Assembly (NCBI RefSeq): GCF_034676545.1
Contig: NZ_JAUCBZ010000015.1
Location: forward strand, 3,718,501 to 3,782,500
DNA length: 64,000 bases
Origin: Pararhodobacter sp.
GTDB taxonomy: Bacteria > Pseudomonadota > Alphaproteobacteria > Rhodobacterales > Rhodobacteraceae
Direction of reading: 5' to 3'
Made by a program: the position numbers and the translations under genes. This document shows positions 33,440 through 41,472 of this stretch, piece after piece. The notes beneath the pieces are model-generated. The model searched no databases and was not told the DNA's origin. It saw nothing but the letters and a program-made list of their open reading frames with translations. How positions within the stretch are numbered: the first letter of the stretch is position 1; each line of letters begins with the position of its first letter.

Positions 33440-33838
33440 TCAGAACACACGGCAGAGCACTTCGCCGCCAACATTGGCTGCGCGTGCATTCGCGTCGGTC
33501 ATGACACCTTTCGGGGTCGAAACCACCGAAATGCCAAGGCCGTTGCGAATCTGCGGGATTTCTTTGACACCAGCGTAAACGCGGCGACCGGGCTTGGAAA
33601 CGCGACTGACTTCGCGGATCGCAGGCTCGCCCGACGAGTATTTGAGCTCAATGGACAGCTCAGGATGGCCAGCAGCGGACACAACGTTTTCGTAGCCACG
33701 GATGTAGCCTTCGTCACGCAGAACATCCAGAACCCAGGCACGCAGCTTCGACGCCGGGGTCCGGACAGTCGTTTTGCCACGCATCTGTGCGTTGCGGATA
33801 CGGGTCAGCATATCGCCGAGAGGATCGTTCATCGACAT
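33440..33838 (-). CDS. rpsH: 30S ribosomal protein S8
   Basis: 132-residue RNA-binding protein starting MSMNDPLGDMLTRIRNAQMRG and ending GGEVLCRVF. ISVVSTPKGVMTDANARAANV is the conserved C-terminal region. In E. coli S8 represses spc translation by binding the rplE leader; whether that happens here is unknown. Confidence 0.97.
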   Translation of the reverse strand: MSMNDPLGDMLTRIRNAQMRGKTTVRTPASKLRAWVLDVLRDEGYIRGYENVVSAAGHPELSIELKYSSGEPAIREVSRVSKPGRRVYAGVKEIPQIRNGLGISVVSTPKGVMTDANARAANVGGEVLCRVF

Positions 33839-33850
33839 GATCTTTCCTCC

Positions 33851-34156
33851 TTACCAGCTGGATTTGACCATGCCCGGAACTTGCCCGAACGAGGACAGGT
33901 CACGCAGCATGATGCGGCTGAGTTTCAGTTTGCGATAGTAGGCCTTTGGACGGCCAGTCAGTTCGCAGCGGTTGTGCAGACGGGTTGCCGACGAGTTGCG
34001 CGGCAAGGCAGCGAGCTTCAAGTTTGCCTTGAAGCGCTCTTCCATCGGCAGGTTCTGATCGGTGACGATCGCTTTCAAAGCGGCGCGCTTGCCGGCATAT
34101 TGCTCGACCAGGCGCTGGCGCTTCTTCTCGCGTTCGACCATGGATTTCTTCGCCAT
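33851..34156 (-). CDS. rpsN: 30S ribosomal protein S14, zinc-free form
   Basis: 101-residue long-form S14. It lacks the CxxC zinc motifs of the short form and carries LPRNSSATRLHNRCELTGRP and SRIMLRDLSSFGQVPGMVKSSW. It lies 19 bp after rplE. Confidence 0.97.
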   Translation of the reverse strand: MAKKSMVEREKKRQRLVEQYAGKRAALKAIVTDQNLPMEERFKANLKLAALPRNSSATRLHNRCELTGRPKAYYRKLKLSRIMLRDLSSFGQVPGMVKSSW

Positions 34157-34175
34157 AATTCTCTCTCCTTCCGCG

Positions 34176-34736
34176 TCAGCTGTTGAACGGCATGTTGAAA
34201 AGCTTCAACAGCGCCTTGGCTTCCGCGTCGGTACGCGCGGTCGTGCAGATGATCACATCCATACCCCAGACTTCGTCGACCTTATCAAAGTCGATTTCCG
34301 GGAAAATGAGATGCTCTTTGATGCCCATGGCATAGTTGCCACGTCCATCGAACGACGTGCCCTTGACGCCACGGAAGTCGCGGACGCGGGGCAGCGCGAT
34401 TGTGATCAAGCGATCCAGGAATTCGTACATACGATCGCCCCGCAGGGTGACCTTGACGCCCAAAGGCATCTCTTCGCGGACCCGGAAGCCGGCGATCGAA
34501 TTCTTGGCCTTGGTGATGACAGCTTTCTGACCCGCGATCAGGGTCAGGTCTGCCTCTGCCGATTTCACCTTCTTGGTGTCCTTGACAGCTTCACCGATGC
34601 CCATGTTGAGCACGATCTTGTCGAGCTTGGGGGCCATCATCGCGTTCTTGTAGCTGAATTCTTCGATCAGCGCCGCACGGATGCGGTTCTGATAATCAGC
34701 TTTCAGACGCGGGGTGTAGGTAGCGGCGTCCAACAT
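34176..34736 (-). CDS. rplE: 50S ribosomal protein L5
   Basis: 186-residue 5S rRNA-binding protein. PKLDKIVLNMGIGEAVKD, GQKAVITKAKNSIAGFRVREE and the C-terminal GMDVIICTTARTDAEAKALL are typical. Its ATG shares one base with the rplX stop (TGATG), indicating translational coupling. Confidence 0.97.
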   Translation of the reverse strand: MLDAATYTPRLKADYQNRIRAALIEEFSYKNAMMAPKLDKIVLNMGIGEAVKDTKKVKSAEADLTLIAGQKAVITKAKNSIAGFRVREEMPLGVKVTLRGDRMYEFLDRLITIALPRVRDFRGVKGTSFDGRGNYAMGIKEHLIFPEIDFDKVDEVWGMDVIICTTARTDAEAKALLKLFNMPFNS

Positions 34737-35041
34737 CAGATCACCTCTCCAGTCGTCTTGGCGACACGAACTTTCACACCGTCTTCAACCCGGAAACCCA
34801 CACGCGTGGCTTTGCCGTTCTTGTCAAGAAGTGCGAGGTTCGACAGGTCGATCGGCATTGCCTTTGGCAAACGGCCGCCCTGTTCTGTCTGGCTTTGCTT
34901 GGTGTGGCGGATCGAGATGTTGATCCCGTCTACCACGGCTTTACCGGTGGTCGGATTGACAACAGAGATCGAACCCTGCTTGCCTTTGTCCTTGCCGGCC
35001 AAAACGACGACCTTGTCGCCCTTTTTCAGTTTCGCAGCCAT
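34736..35041 (-). CDS. rplX: 50S ribosomal protein L24
   Basis: 101-residue assembly-initiator protein with the KOW motif KKGDKVVVLAGKDKGKQGSI at the N-terminus. Start and stop both overlap neighbouring genes by one base (TGATG). Confidence 0.97.
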   Translation of the reverse strand: MAAKLKKGDKVVVLAGKDKGKQGSISVVNPTTGKAVVDGINISIRHTKQSQTEQGGRLPKAMPIDLSNLALLDKNGKATRVGFRVEDGVKVRVAKTTGEVI

Positions 35042-35409
35042 CAGAGCACCTCCGGAGCCAACGAGATGATCTTCATGAAGTTCTTGGCGCGCAGCTCACG
35101 CACAACCGGCCCGAAGATACGCGTTCCGACTGGCTCACCCTGGTTGTTCAGGATGACAGCGGCGTTGCGGTCAAAACGGATGGCGGTGCCGTCGGCACGG
35201 AAAACTTCCTTGGCGGTGCGCACGACGACGGCCTTGCGGACGTCACCTTTTTTCACACGGCCTTTCGGAATCGCTTCTTTTACCGAGACGACGATGATGT
35301 CGCCCACGGACGCATAGCGGCGATGCGAACCGCCCAATACTTTGATGCACTGAACTCGGCGTGCGCCGGAGTTGTCAGCAACATCCAGATTGGTTTGCAT
35401 CTGGATCAT
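35041..35409 (-). CDS. rplN: 50S ribosomal protein L14
   Basis: 122-residue protein starting MIQMQTNLDVADNSGARRVQCIKVLGG, with GDIIVVSVKEAIPKGRVKKGDV and the end KIISLAPEVL. Placed between rpsQ and rplX. Confidence 0.98.
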   Translation of the reverse strand: MIQMQTNLDVADNSGARRVQCIKVLGGSHRRYASVGDIIVVSVKEAIPKGRVKKGDVRKAVVVRTAKEVFRADGTAIRFDRNAAVILNNQGEPVGTRIFGPVVRELRAKNFMKIISLAPEVL

Positions 35410-35470
35410 GGATTTTCTCCCGACCTTTGGGCAGGATGCCCAGGGTTTCGTTCAAGCTGTCAGGTGCAGG

Positions 35471-35710
35471 TCAAGCCGAAGCTTCGACCACCACATGCCA
35501 GCGCTTCGACTTCGAAATCGGTGCACATTCTTCGATCCGAACAATGTCACCAACCTTGAATTGGTTCAGCGGGTCATGAGCGCGGTATTTCTTCGAGCTC
35601 CGAACCGTTTTCTTCATTTGCGGGTGCGTGAAGCGACGCTCGACCAGAACCGTGATGGTCTGCTCGTTCTGATCGCTCGTCACGGTGCCGGACAGGATGC
35701 GTTTTGGCAT
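35471..35710 (-). CDS. rpsQ: 30S ribosomal protein S17
   Basis: 79-residue OB-fold protein. MPKRILSGTVTSDQNEQTI and YRAHDPLNQFKVGDIVRIEE are the family hallmarks. It follows rpmC by 12 bp and precedes rplN by about 61 bp. Confidence 0.97.
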   Translation of the reverse strand: MPKRILSGTVTSDQNEQTITVLVERRFTHPQMKKTVRSSKKYRAHDPLNQFKVGDIVRIEECAPISKSKRWHVVVEASA

Positions 35711-35721
35711 GTGCGTGCTCC

Positions 35722-35925
35722 TCAGTTTGCCGCCGCTTCAGCGGCTTTTTGGTTCAGAATGGTGTTCACACGCGCCACTTCGCGGCGCACGGTGCGCTGA
35801 CGAGCGGTGTTTTCCAACTGGTTGGTTGCCGCCTGAAAACGGAGGTTGAAAGCCTCTTTCTTCAGGGTGACCAGGGCTTCGCGCAACTGGTCCGGGGTCT
35901 TGTCGCGTAGTTCTGCGGCTTTCAT
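35722..35925 (-). CDS. rpmC: 50S ribosomal protein L29
   Basis: 67-residue protein starting MKAAELRDKTPDQLREALVTL, a standard L29 N-terminus, with an AAGGA site before the ATG. In most bacteria rpmC directly follows rplP, but here about 1.65 kb separates them and rpmC has its own promoter-like sequence. Confidence 0.95.
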   Translation of the reverse strand: MKAAELRDKTPDQLREALVTLKKEAFNLRFQAATNQLENTARQRTVRREVARVNTILNQKAAEAAAN

Positions 35926-36034
35926 GCCTGCTGTTCCTTCCAACATCACCAGAGGGCCCTTTTGGGTGACCCTGCGTCCGGTGGAGTCAATAATAAACGC
36001 GCTGATTCCCAGACGGAAATCCGCGCGATGGGGT

Positions 36035-36063
36035 CCTATACGCGTGGCAGCGAGAAAGGGCAA
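36035..36063 (-). promoter_or_regulatory. Promoter-like sequence driving the rpmC-rpmD unit
   Basis: TTGCCC (36058-36063) and TATAGG (36035-36040) with a 17-bp spacer, about 110 bp before rpmC. Its -35 abuts the terminator hairpin after the bacterioferritin-like gene. Confidence 0.6.
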
Positions 36064-36089
36064 GGGCGCAGATCGAGAATCCGCGCCCT
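36063..36089 (-). terminator. Hairpin after the bacterioferritin-like gene
   Basis: A 7-bp stem AGGGCGC/GCGCCCT (36063-36069 with 36083-36089) followed on the minus strand by TGCCCTTTCTC. It lies 27 bp past the gene's stop and is likely a weak terminator. Confidence 0.5.
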
Positions 36090-36115
36090 GCCTGATGTGG
36101 TCATGCCGCCTGCGT

Positions 36116-36598
36116 TCAACCTTCGGCGCCAGCACCCGAGATGTGCTTGAAGGTGTAGCGCTCTTCCCCGATGCGCTCCATCAAATCGAGCTGAAGCTGC
36201 AACCAGTCGCGATGCGCCTCCTCGTCGATGGCGGTCGCTTTGAAAAGCTCGTAGCTGCCCAGATCATCGGCGGCATAGGCCGCTTTGGCGGCCTGCGTGT
36301 AAAACCGGATGGCCTCCAACTCGTCCGCCAAGTCCGCTTCGAACATCGCCTTGAGGCTTTCCGGGGCTTTCGGCTTGGACGCAAACGCCATGTCGGGGGT
36401 TCCGCCCAGTGTCATGATACGCGCCAGGAATACGTCGGAATGGCCGGTTTCCTCGGCGAATTCCTCGCGCATTTTCGCGGCCAGCCGATCAATGCCCCAA
36501 TCGTCAAGCACATGTGAATGCAACTGATACTGATGCTGTGCGCTCAGCTCCATCTGCAGGGCGGTGTTCAGGTTCTTCAACGTCTCTGAATTGCTCAC
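36116..36598 (-). CDS. Bacterioferritin-like ferritin lacking the haem methionine
   Basis: 160-residue four-helix iron-storage protein. All diiron ferroxidase ligands of E. coli Bfr are found one position earlier: Glu17, Glu50, His53, Glu93, Glu126 and His129. The haem-ligand methionine (E. coli Met52) is Thr51 here (EETGHSD). It may therefore store iron without haem. It lies on the minus strand between rplP and rpmC, separated from both by terminator-like hairpins. No clear Fur or Irr box was seen in the 162-bp upstream gap. Confidence 0.88.
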   Translation of the reverse strand: MSNSETLKNLNTALQMELSAQHQYQLHSHVLDDWGIDRLAAKMREEFAEETGHSDVFLARIMTLGGTPDMAFASKPKAPESLKAMFEADLADELEAIRFYTQAAKAAYAADDLGSYELFKATAIDEEAHRDWLQLQLDLMERIGEERYTFKHISGAGAEG

Positions 36599-36760
36599 GG
36601 TCTGGCTCCTTTTGTGTCTCCACTACAGATATGCATGGATGGGCATGTTTCAACCGATAGCCCGCGAGACGCGCCATCATGTCGGCGTCTGGGCCGGATT
36701 GATCGTGCGTTACGTCGATTGCCCCTCGTGCGTTGCGATGGGCTGCGGTAATCAGAGGGC

Positions 36761-37381
36761 ATGTCACAGATTGAATCGCTGTTCGCGACCCGCCTTTACC
36801 GCGCCCGTTTGTCAGAGCTGGGCAAAACCGTGGACCCGCAAGAGCTGGAATCCTCGTGCTACTCGATTGCCGAGGATGACGAGGCCGGGCAGGAGTGGTG
36901 CGCCGAAAATGGCTATCCGGGCTATACCAGCTATGCCTCGCTGACCGACCTGCCCTGGCGCTTTCCGATCTTCAAGGCGCTGGTCAAGGTGCTGGACAAA
37001 CACGTCGCTGCCTTTGCCGAGGACCTGCAATTCGATCTCGACGGGCGCAAGCTGACGCTGGAGGATCTGTGGATCAACATCCTGCCCGAGGGCGGGATGC
37101 ACGCCTCGCATATCCACCCGCATTCGGTGATCTCGGGGACGACCTATGTGACGATGCCCAAGGGGGCCTCGGCGCTGAAACTGGAAGACCCGCGCTCGGC
37201 CATGATGATGGCCGCCCCCACCCGGCTGAAGGACGCACGCCGCGAATTGCGCACGTTCATCTATGTGGAGCCTGAGGTCGGTGACGTGCTGCTGTGGGAA
37301 AGCTGGCTGCGCCATGAGGTGCCGATGAACCAGGCCGAGGACGAGCGGATTTCGGTGAGTTTCAATTACAGTTGGTCCTGA
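36761..37381 (+). CDS. TIGR02466-type putative 2OG-Fe(II) oxygenase
   Basis: 206-residue protein resembling the uncharacterised TIGR02466 family, thought to be jelly-roll 2-oxoglutarate/Fe(II) oxygenases. A His-rich metal-site candidate is HASHIHPHS (residues 114-122), followed by SGTTYV. Later, GDVLLWESWLRHEVPMN supplies His185, and ERISVSFNYSW supplies a possible 2OG-binding Arg. The substrate is unknown. It is the only plus-strand gene inside the ribosomal cluster and is divergent from the bacterioferritin-like gene. Confidence 0.78.
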   Translation: MSQIESLFATRLYRARLSELGKTVDPQELESSCYSIAEDDEAGQEWCAENGYPGYTSYASLTDLPWRFPIFKALVKVLDKHVAAFAEDLQFDLDGRKLTLEDLWINILPEGGMHASHIHPHSVISGTTYVTMPKGASALKLEDPRSAMMMAAPTRLKDARRELRTFIYVEPEVGDVLLWESWLRHEVPMNQAEDERISVSFNYSWS

Positions 37382-37467
37382 AAGGCCCAACTGCGTGCGG
37401 TGTTGCGGGTTTTCAACGAAAACTTGTGGGCCGGCACCCGGTTGATCATTGATGCGCACACAAATGC

Positions 37468-37504
37468 AAAACCCCCGCTGCTTGCGCAACGGGGGTTTTC
37501 TTTT
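37468..37504. terminator. Bidirectional terminator between rplP and the oxygenase gene
   Basis: A 10-bp stem (37472-37481 with 37486-37495) is flanked by T-runs on both strands: TTTTCTTTT on plus and TTTTG on minus. It can end both the converging oxygenase transcript and the S10 operon after rplP. Confidence 0.85.
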
Positions 37505-37576
37505 CTGTACCGTGTGGGGCCCGCCGAAAATCTGCGATTTTCCGCGACACCCCACCCGGCGTGCAAGGCACGCCGT

Positions 37577-37990
37577 TTACCAGTCTTCGCGCATCACGAC
37601 GCGGGTTTTCATCGGCAGCTTCATCGCCGCAAGGCGCAGGGCCTCGCGGGCGACGTCTTCCGACACGCCGTCGATCTCGAACATGATCCGGCCTGGCTTG
37701 ATCTTGGCGGCCCAATAATCCACCGAGCCCTTGCCTTTACCCATCCGGACCTCGGTCGGTTTTGACGACACGGGAACATCGGGGAAAACGCGGATCCAGA
37801 CACGGCCCTGACGCTTCATGTGACGGGTCATGGCACGACGAGCAGCTTCGATCTGGCGCGCGGTCATGCGCTCGGGTTCTACGGCCTTGAGGCCAAAGGA
37901 CCCGAAGTTCAGATCAGAACCGCCCTTCGCAAGACCGTGGATACGGCCCTTGAACTGTTTGCGGAACTTCGTCCGTTTCGGTTGCAGCAT
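37577..37990 (-). CDS. rplP: 50S ribosomal protein L16
   Basis: 137-residue protein opening MLQPKRTKFRKQFKGRIHG, with GKGKGSVDYWAAKIKPGRI and LRLAAMKLPMKTRVV near the end. It lies 21 bp after rpsC. A strong terminator follows instead of rpmC. Confidence 0.98.
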   Translation of the reverse strand: MLQPKRTKFRKQFKGRIHGLAKGGSDLNFGSFGLKAVEPERMTARQIEAARRAMTRHMKRQGRVWIRVFPDVPVSSKPTEVRMGKGKGSVDYWAAKIKPGRIMFEIDGVSEDVAREALRLAAMKLPMKTRVVMREDW

Positions 37991-38011
37991 CTATCTTCTC
38001 CTGTCAGGCGA

Positions 38012-38719
38012 TCAACGCCGGCCGCGGGGTGCGCCGCCGCCTGGTGCGTCCTGAAGCTCGGCATGCCGGCGATCGTGCGCCTGCGGGTCGTGCTCCATGA
38101 TGTCGCCCTTGTAGATCCAGACCTTGATCCCGATGATCCCGTAAGGGGTCGAAGCCTCGGCCAATGCATAGTCGATGTCAGCGCGCAGCGTGTGCAGCGG
38201 GACACGGCCCTCGCGGTACCATTCGGTCCGCGCGATTTCCGCACCACCCAGACGACCCGCGATGTTCACGCGGATGCCAAGCGAGCCCACCCGCATGGCG
38301 TTCTGCACCGCGCGCTTCATGGCGCGACGGAACGACACACGACGCTCGAGTTGCTGAGCAATCGACTCGGCGACCAGAGCCGCATCCAGGTCCGGCTTGC
38401 GGACTTCGATGATGTTCAGGTGCAGTTCGCTGTCGGTGAAGTTTGCCAGCTTCTTGCGCAGACCTTCGATATCGGCGCCTTTTTTGCCGATGATCACGCC
38501 GGGACGCGCGGTGTGGATCGTGACGCGGCACTTTTTGTGCGGACGTTCGATCAGCACGCGGCTGACGCCAGCGGCCTTGCACTCTTCCTTGATGAATTCC
38601 CGCATGCGCAGGTCTTCAAGCAACAGATTGCCGTAGTTCTTGCCTTCGGCGTACCAGCGGCTGTCCCAGGTGCGGTTGACCTGAAGACGCATGCCGATCG
38701 GATTTACCTTCTGACCCAT
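38012..38719 (-). CDS. rpsC: 30S ribosomal protein S3
   Basis: 235-residue protein with MGQKVNPIGMRLQVNRTWDSRWY, the KH-domain GVIIGKKGADIEGLRKKL and the C-terminal GIIGIKVWIYKGDI. Its ATG shares a base with the rplV stop. The short basic tail (GGGAPRGRR) is usual. Confidence 0.98.
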   Translation of the reverse strand: MGQKVNPIGMRLQVNRTWDSRWYAEGKNYGNLLLEDLRMREFIKEECKAAGVSRVLIERPHKKCRVTIHTARPGVIIGKKGADIEGLRKKLANFTDSELHLNIIEVRKPDLDAALVAESIAQQLERRVSFRRAMKRAVQNAMRVGSLGIRVNIAGRLGGAEIARTEWYREGRVPLHTLRADIDYALAEASTPYGIIGIKVWIYKGDIMEHDPQAHDRRHAELQDAPGGGAPRGRR

Positions 38720-39099
38720 TACGCTTGCTCCTCGCGCTCACGCACCTTGATGGTGATCTCGGAAAATGGCTTCATGATCTTGCCGAAGCGACCACGCGCC
38801 CGCGGACGACCGCGCTTCATGGTCATGCGCTTGCCGACCCAAGCCTCGGCCACGATGAGGTTGTCCACATCAAGACCATGGTTGTTTTCGGCGTTGGCAA
38901 CGGCCGACTGAAGGCATTTCTTCACGTCGATCGCGATACGCTTTTTCGAGAAGGTCAAATCGGCCATCGCCTTGTCGACCTTCTTGCCGCGGATGAGACC
39001 AGCAACCAGGTTCAGCTTTTGCGGCGAGATGCGCAGCATGCTGGCTTTGGCCATGGCTTCGTTATCAGCCACGCGGCGGGGATTATTCTCTTTGCCCAT
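38719..39099 (-). CDS. rplV: 50S ribosomal protein L22
   Basis: 126-residue tunnel protein. ASMLRISPQKLNLVAGLIRGKKV and the hairpin region KRGRPRARGRFGKIMKPFSEITI are typical. It overlaps rpsC by one base and follows rpsS by 3 bp. Confidence 0.98.
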   Translation of the reverse strand: MGKENNPRRVADNEAMAKASMLRISPQKLNLVAGLIRGKKVDKAMADLTFSKKRIAIDVKKCLQSAVANAENNHGLDVDNLIVAEAWVGKRMTMKRGRPRARGRFGKIMKPFSEITIKVREREEQA

Positions 39100-39102
39100 G
39101 AC

Positions 39103-39381
39103 TTATTTCCGCTTCGCTTTTTTGTCAGCCGCGTGACCATAATAGGTCCGAGTTGGCGAATACTCACCAAACTTCTGGCCGATCATGTCCTCGGTCACGC
39201 TGACCGGGATGTGCTTCTTGCCGTTGTAAACGCCAAAGGTCAGCCCCACAAATTGTGGGAGAATCGTTGAGCGGCGCGACCAGATCTTGATCACTTCGCT
39301 GCGGCCGGAATCGCGCGCTTTTTCTGCTTTTTTCAGCAGATAGGCGTCGACAAAAGGGCCCTTCCAGACAGAACGTGCCAT
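39103..39381 (-). CDS. rpsS: 30S ribosomal protein S19
   Basis: 92-residue head protein: MARSVWKGPFVDAYLLKKAE at the start and GQKFGEYSPTRTYYGHAADKKAKRK at the end. It lies 3 bp after rplB. Confidence 0.98.
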   Translation of the reverse strand: MARSVWKGPFVDAYLLKKAEKARDSGRSEVIKIWSRRSTILPQFVGLTFGVYNGKKHIPVSVTEDMIGQKFGEYSPTRTYYGHAADKKAKRK

Positions 39382-39384
39382 CGA

Positions 39385-40224
39385 TTAGCGGCCCTTCTTC
39401 TTGGCGTGACGCGAGCGGATGATGTATTTATCCGTCGCCTTGTTCGAGCGGGTTTTCTTGCCCTTGGTGTCTTTACCCCAAGGTGTGACCGGAGTCCGAC
39501 CGCCCGAGGTACGACCCTCACCACCACCGTGCGGGTGGTCGATCGGGTTCATGGCAACACCACGCACCGACGGACGCATGCCGTAGTGACGGTTGCGGCC
39601 AGCCTTGCCAAGGTTCTGGTTGGAGTGGTCAGCGTTCGAAACCGCGCCAATGGTTGCCATGCATTCCTGACGGATCATGCGCAATTCGCCCGAGGACAGG
39701 CGCAGCTGTGCGTAGCCACCGTCGCGACCGACGAACTGGGCATAGGTGCCAGCGGCGCGGGCGATCTGACCACCCTTGCCGGGCTTCATCTCGACGTTGT
39801 GCACGATCGTGCCCAGCGGCATGCCCGAGAACGGCATTGCGTTGCCCGGCTTGACGTCGGTTTTCGCGCCCGCGATGATCGTGTCGCCGACGGCCAGACG
39901 TTGCGGAGCCAGAATATAGGTCTGCTCGCCGTCTTCGTAGCGGATCAACGCGATGAACGCGGTGCGGTTGGGGTCATATTCAATGCGTTCCACGGTGCCG
40001 GGAACATCGAACTTGCGACGCTTGAAATCTACAATGCGATAGAGACGCTTTGCGCCCCCGCCGATGCGGCGCATCGTAATCCGTCCGGTGTTGTTCCGGC
40101 CGCCCGATTTCGTCAAACCCACGGTCAGGGATTTGACGGGACGTCCTTTCCAAAGCTCCGAACGGTCGATCAGAACCAGCCCTCGCTGGCCTGGCGTCGT
40201 CGGTTTGTACGACTTGAGTGCCAT
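39385..40224 (-). CDS. rplB: 50S ribosomal protein L2
   Basis: 279-residue peptidyl-transferase-centre protein. SGGRNNTGRITMRRIGGG, GKAGRNRHYGMRPSVRGVAMNP and DHPHGGGEGRTSGGR with the functional histidine are present. A 334-bp gap separates it from rplW, far longer than the usual few bases. Confidence 0.98.
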   Translation of the reverse strand: MALKSYKPTTPGQRGLVLIDRSELWKGRPVKSLTVGLTKSGGRNNTGRITMRRIGGGAKRLYRIVDFKRRKFDVPGTVERIEYDPNRTAFIALIRYEDGEQTYILAPQRLAVGDTIIAGAKTDVKPGNAMPFSGMPLGTIVHNVEMKPGKGGQIARAAGTYAQFVGRDGGYAQLRLSSGELRMIRQECMATIGAVSNADHSNQNLGKAGRNRHYGMRPSVRGVAMNPIDHPHGGGEGRTSGGRTPVTPWGKDTKGKKTRSNKATDKYIIRSRHAKKKGR

Positions 40225-40558
40225 GCTTTCTGTCTTCCGTTGCTTTGCGGCGGGTTGCCCCGCCTCTCGGTTATAGCCCCCCGTAGGTGGCCTTAGTGCC
40301 AGACCCGGTAGGGCCCAAACTCATAACACACACGCCCCGGAACGAATCCCGAAGCGCGCGATCCGCGGCAGATAACAGGGATAGTTTGGGGTGTCTATAG
40401 GAGTCGCGGTGAATTTCCGCAGCGGGTGCGTGCAATGCCATTTTGCCGCTCGTGGCGCCATGCCCCGACGACACTGCCGGCGCCCCTCAACCAAACCCGG
40501 CATGGCAGAACGGCCCCCGCATACGCGAAGGCCGTTCCTGTTCTTCAGGATCTTCAGA
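40225..40558 (-). other. Long gap between rplW and rplB
   Basis: 334 bp with no supportable gene. A perfect 8-bp stem GAACGGCC/GGCCGTTC (40508-40515 with 40530-40537) follows rplW. A TATAGA -10-like hexamer lies at 40394-40399 without a convincing -35. Partial attenuation and weak re-initiation are possible. Confidence 0.45.
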
Positions 40559-40855
40559 TCAAAGACCGGTGGAGACGTCGATTGCGTTGCCGTCCTCGAG
40601 GGTGACATACGCTTTCTTCACGTCTTTGCGCCGTCCGAGCATACCCCGGAAGCGCTTGGCTTTGCCTTTGGTGACCAGCGTGTTGACCGCTTTGACCTTG
40701 ACGCCAAAGAGTGCCTCGACGGACTCCTTGATTTGCGGTTTGGTCGAGTCCATCGCCACTTCGAACACAACCGCGTTGGCCTCAGAGGCCATGGTTGCTT
40801 TCTCGGTGATGATCGGCTTGCGGATCACGTCGTAATGTTCTGCTTTCGCGCTCAT
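40559..40855 (-). CDS. rplW: 50S ribosomal protein L23
   Basis: 98-residue tunnel-exit protein: YDVIRKPIITEKATMASEANAV at the start, then KPQIKESVEALFGVKVKAVNT. The start overlaps the rplD stop by four bases (ATGA). Confidence 0.97.
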   Translation of the reverse strand: MSAKAEHYDVIRKPIITEKATMASEANAVVFEVAMDSTKPQIKESVEALFGVKVKAVNTLVTKGKAKRFRGMLGRRKDVKKAYVTLEDGNAIDVSTGL

Positions 40856-41472
40856 GCCAAACGAGCCTCCAGTGCTTCGACACCCGCCCGCGTGATCACC
40901 AGGGTGTCGCGCTTGAGGATGTCATAGACGTTTGCGCCCATCGACGGCAGGATATCCACGCCGGCGAGGTTACGGGCAGCGGCGGCGAAGTTCGCGTTGA
41001 CTTCGGCACCGTCGATGATCAGGACCTTTTTCCAGCCCAGATCGTTGACAGCTTTCGCCAGCATGGCGGTCTTGGCTTCGGCCAGATCGGCCGCATCCAG
41101 GATCACCAGTTTGCCAGCGGCCAGCTTTGCCGACAGCGCGTGCTTCAGACCCAGCGCACGAACCTTTTTGGGAAGGTCGAACGCGTGGCTGCGCGGAGTT
41201 GGGCCCTTGTAGACGCCACCCGAGCGGAAGATCGGGGCCTTCTTGGAGCCGTGGCGTGCGCCGCCGGTGCCCTTCTGGCGATAGATCTTCTTGGTCGAGA
41301 ACGACACATCCGAACGGCCGAGAACCGAGTGGGTGCCGGCTTGCGCTTTCGCGCGCTGCCAGCGGACCACACGATGCAGCAGGTCGATGCGAGGCTCGAG
41401 GCCGAAGATCGCGTCGTTCAGCTCAAGCTCACCGGCGGAACCGGCGTCGAGTTTGATGACAGCGGCTTTCAT
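40852..41472 (-). CDS. rplD: 50S ribosomal protein L4
   Basis: 206-residue protein with the extended-loop region FSTKKIYRQKGTGGARHGSKKAPIFRSGG (conserved L4 loop) and SLGLKHALSAKL-like helix. Overlaps rplC and rplW by four bases each. In E. coli L4 autoregulates S10; that is not testable here. Confidence 0.97.
   Translation of the reverse strand: MKAAVIKLDAGSAGELELNDAIFGLEPRIDLLHRVVRWQRAKAQAGTHSVLGRSDVSFSTKKIYRQKGTGGARHGSKKAPIFRSGGVYKGPTPRSHAFDLPKKVRALGLKHALSAKLAAGKLVILDAADLAEAKTAMLAKAVNDLGWKKVLIIDGAEVNANFAAAARNLAGVDILPSMGANVYDILKRDTLVITRAGVEALEARLA

Noticed and set aside
40394..40399. Promoter for rplB at the TATAGA hexamer
   Set aside because: No acceptable -35 lies 16-18 bp upstream, so I list it only as a -10-like sequence within the gap.
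40271..40474. Possible small gene in the rplW-rplB gap
   Set aside because: The 67-codon frame has no recognisable motif and no convincing ribosome-binding site.
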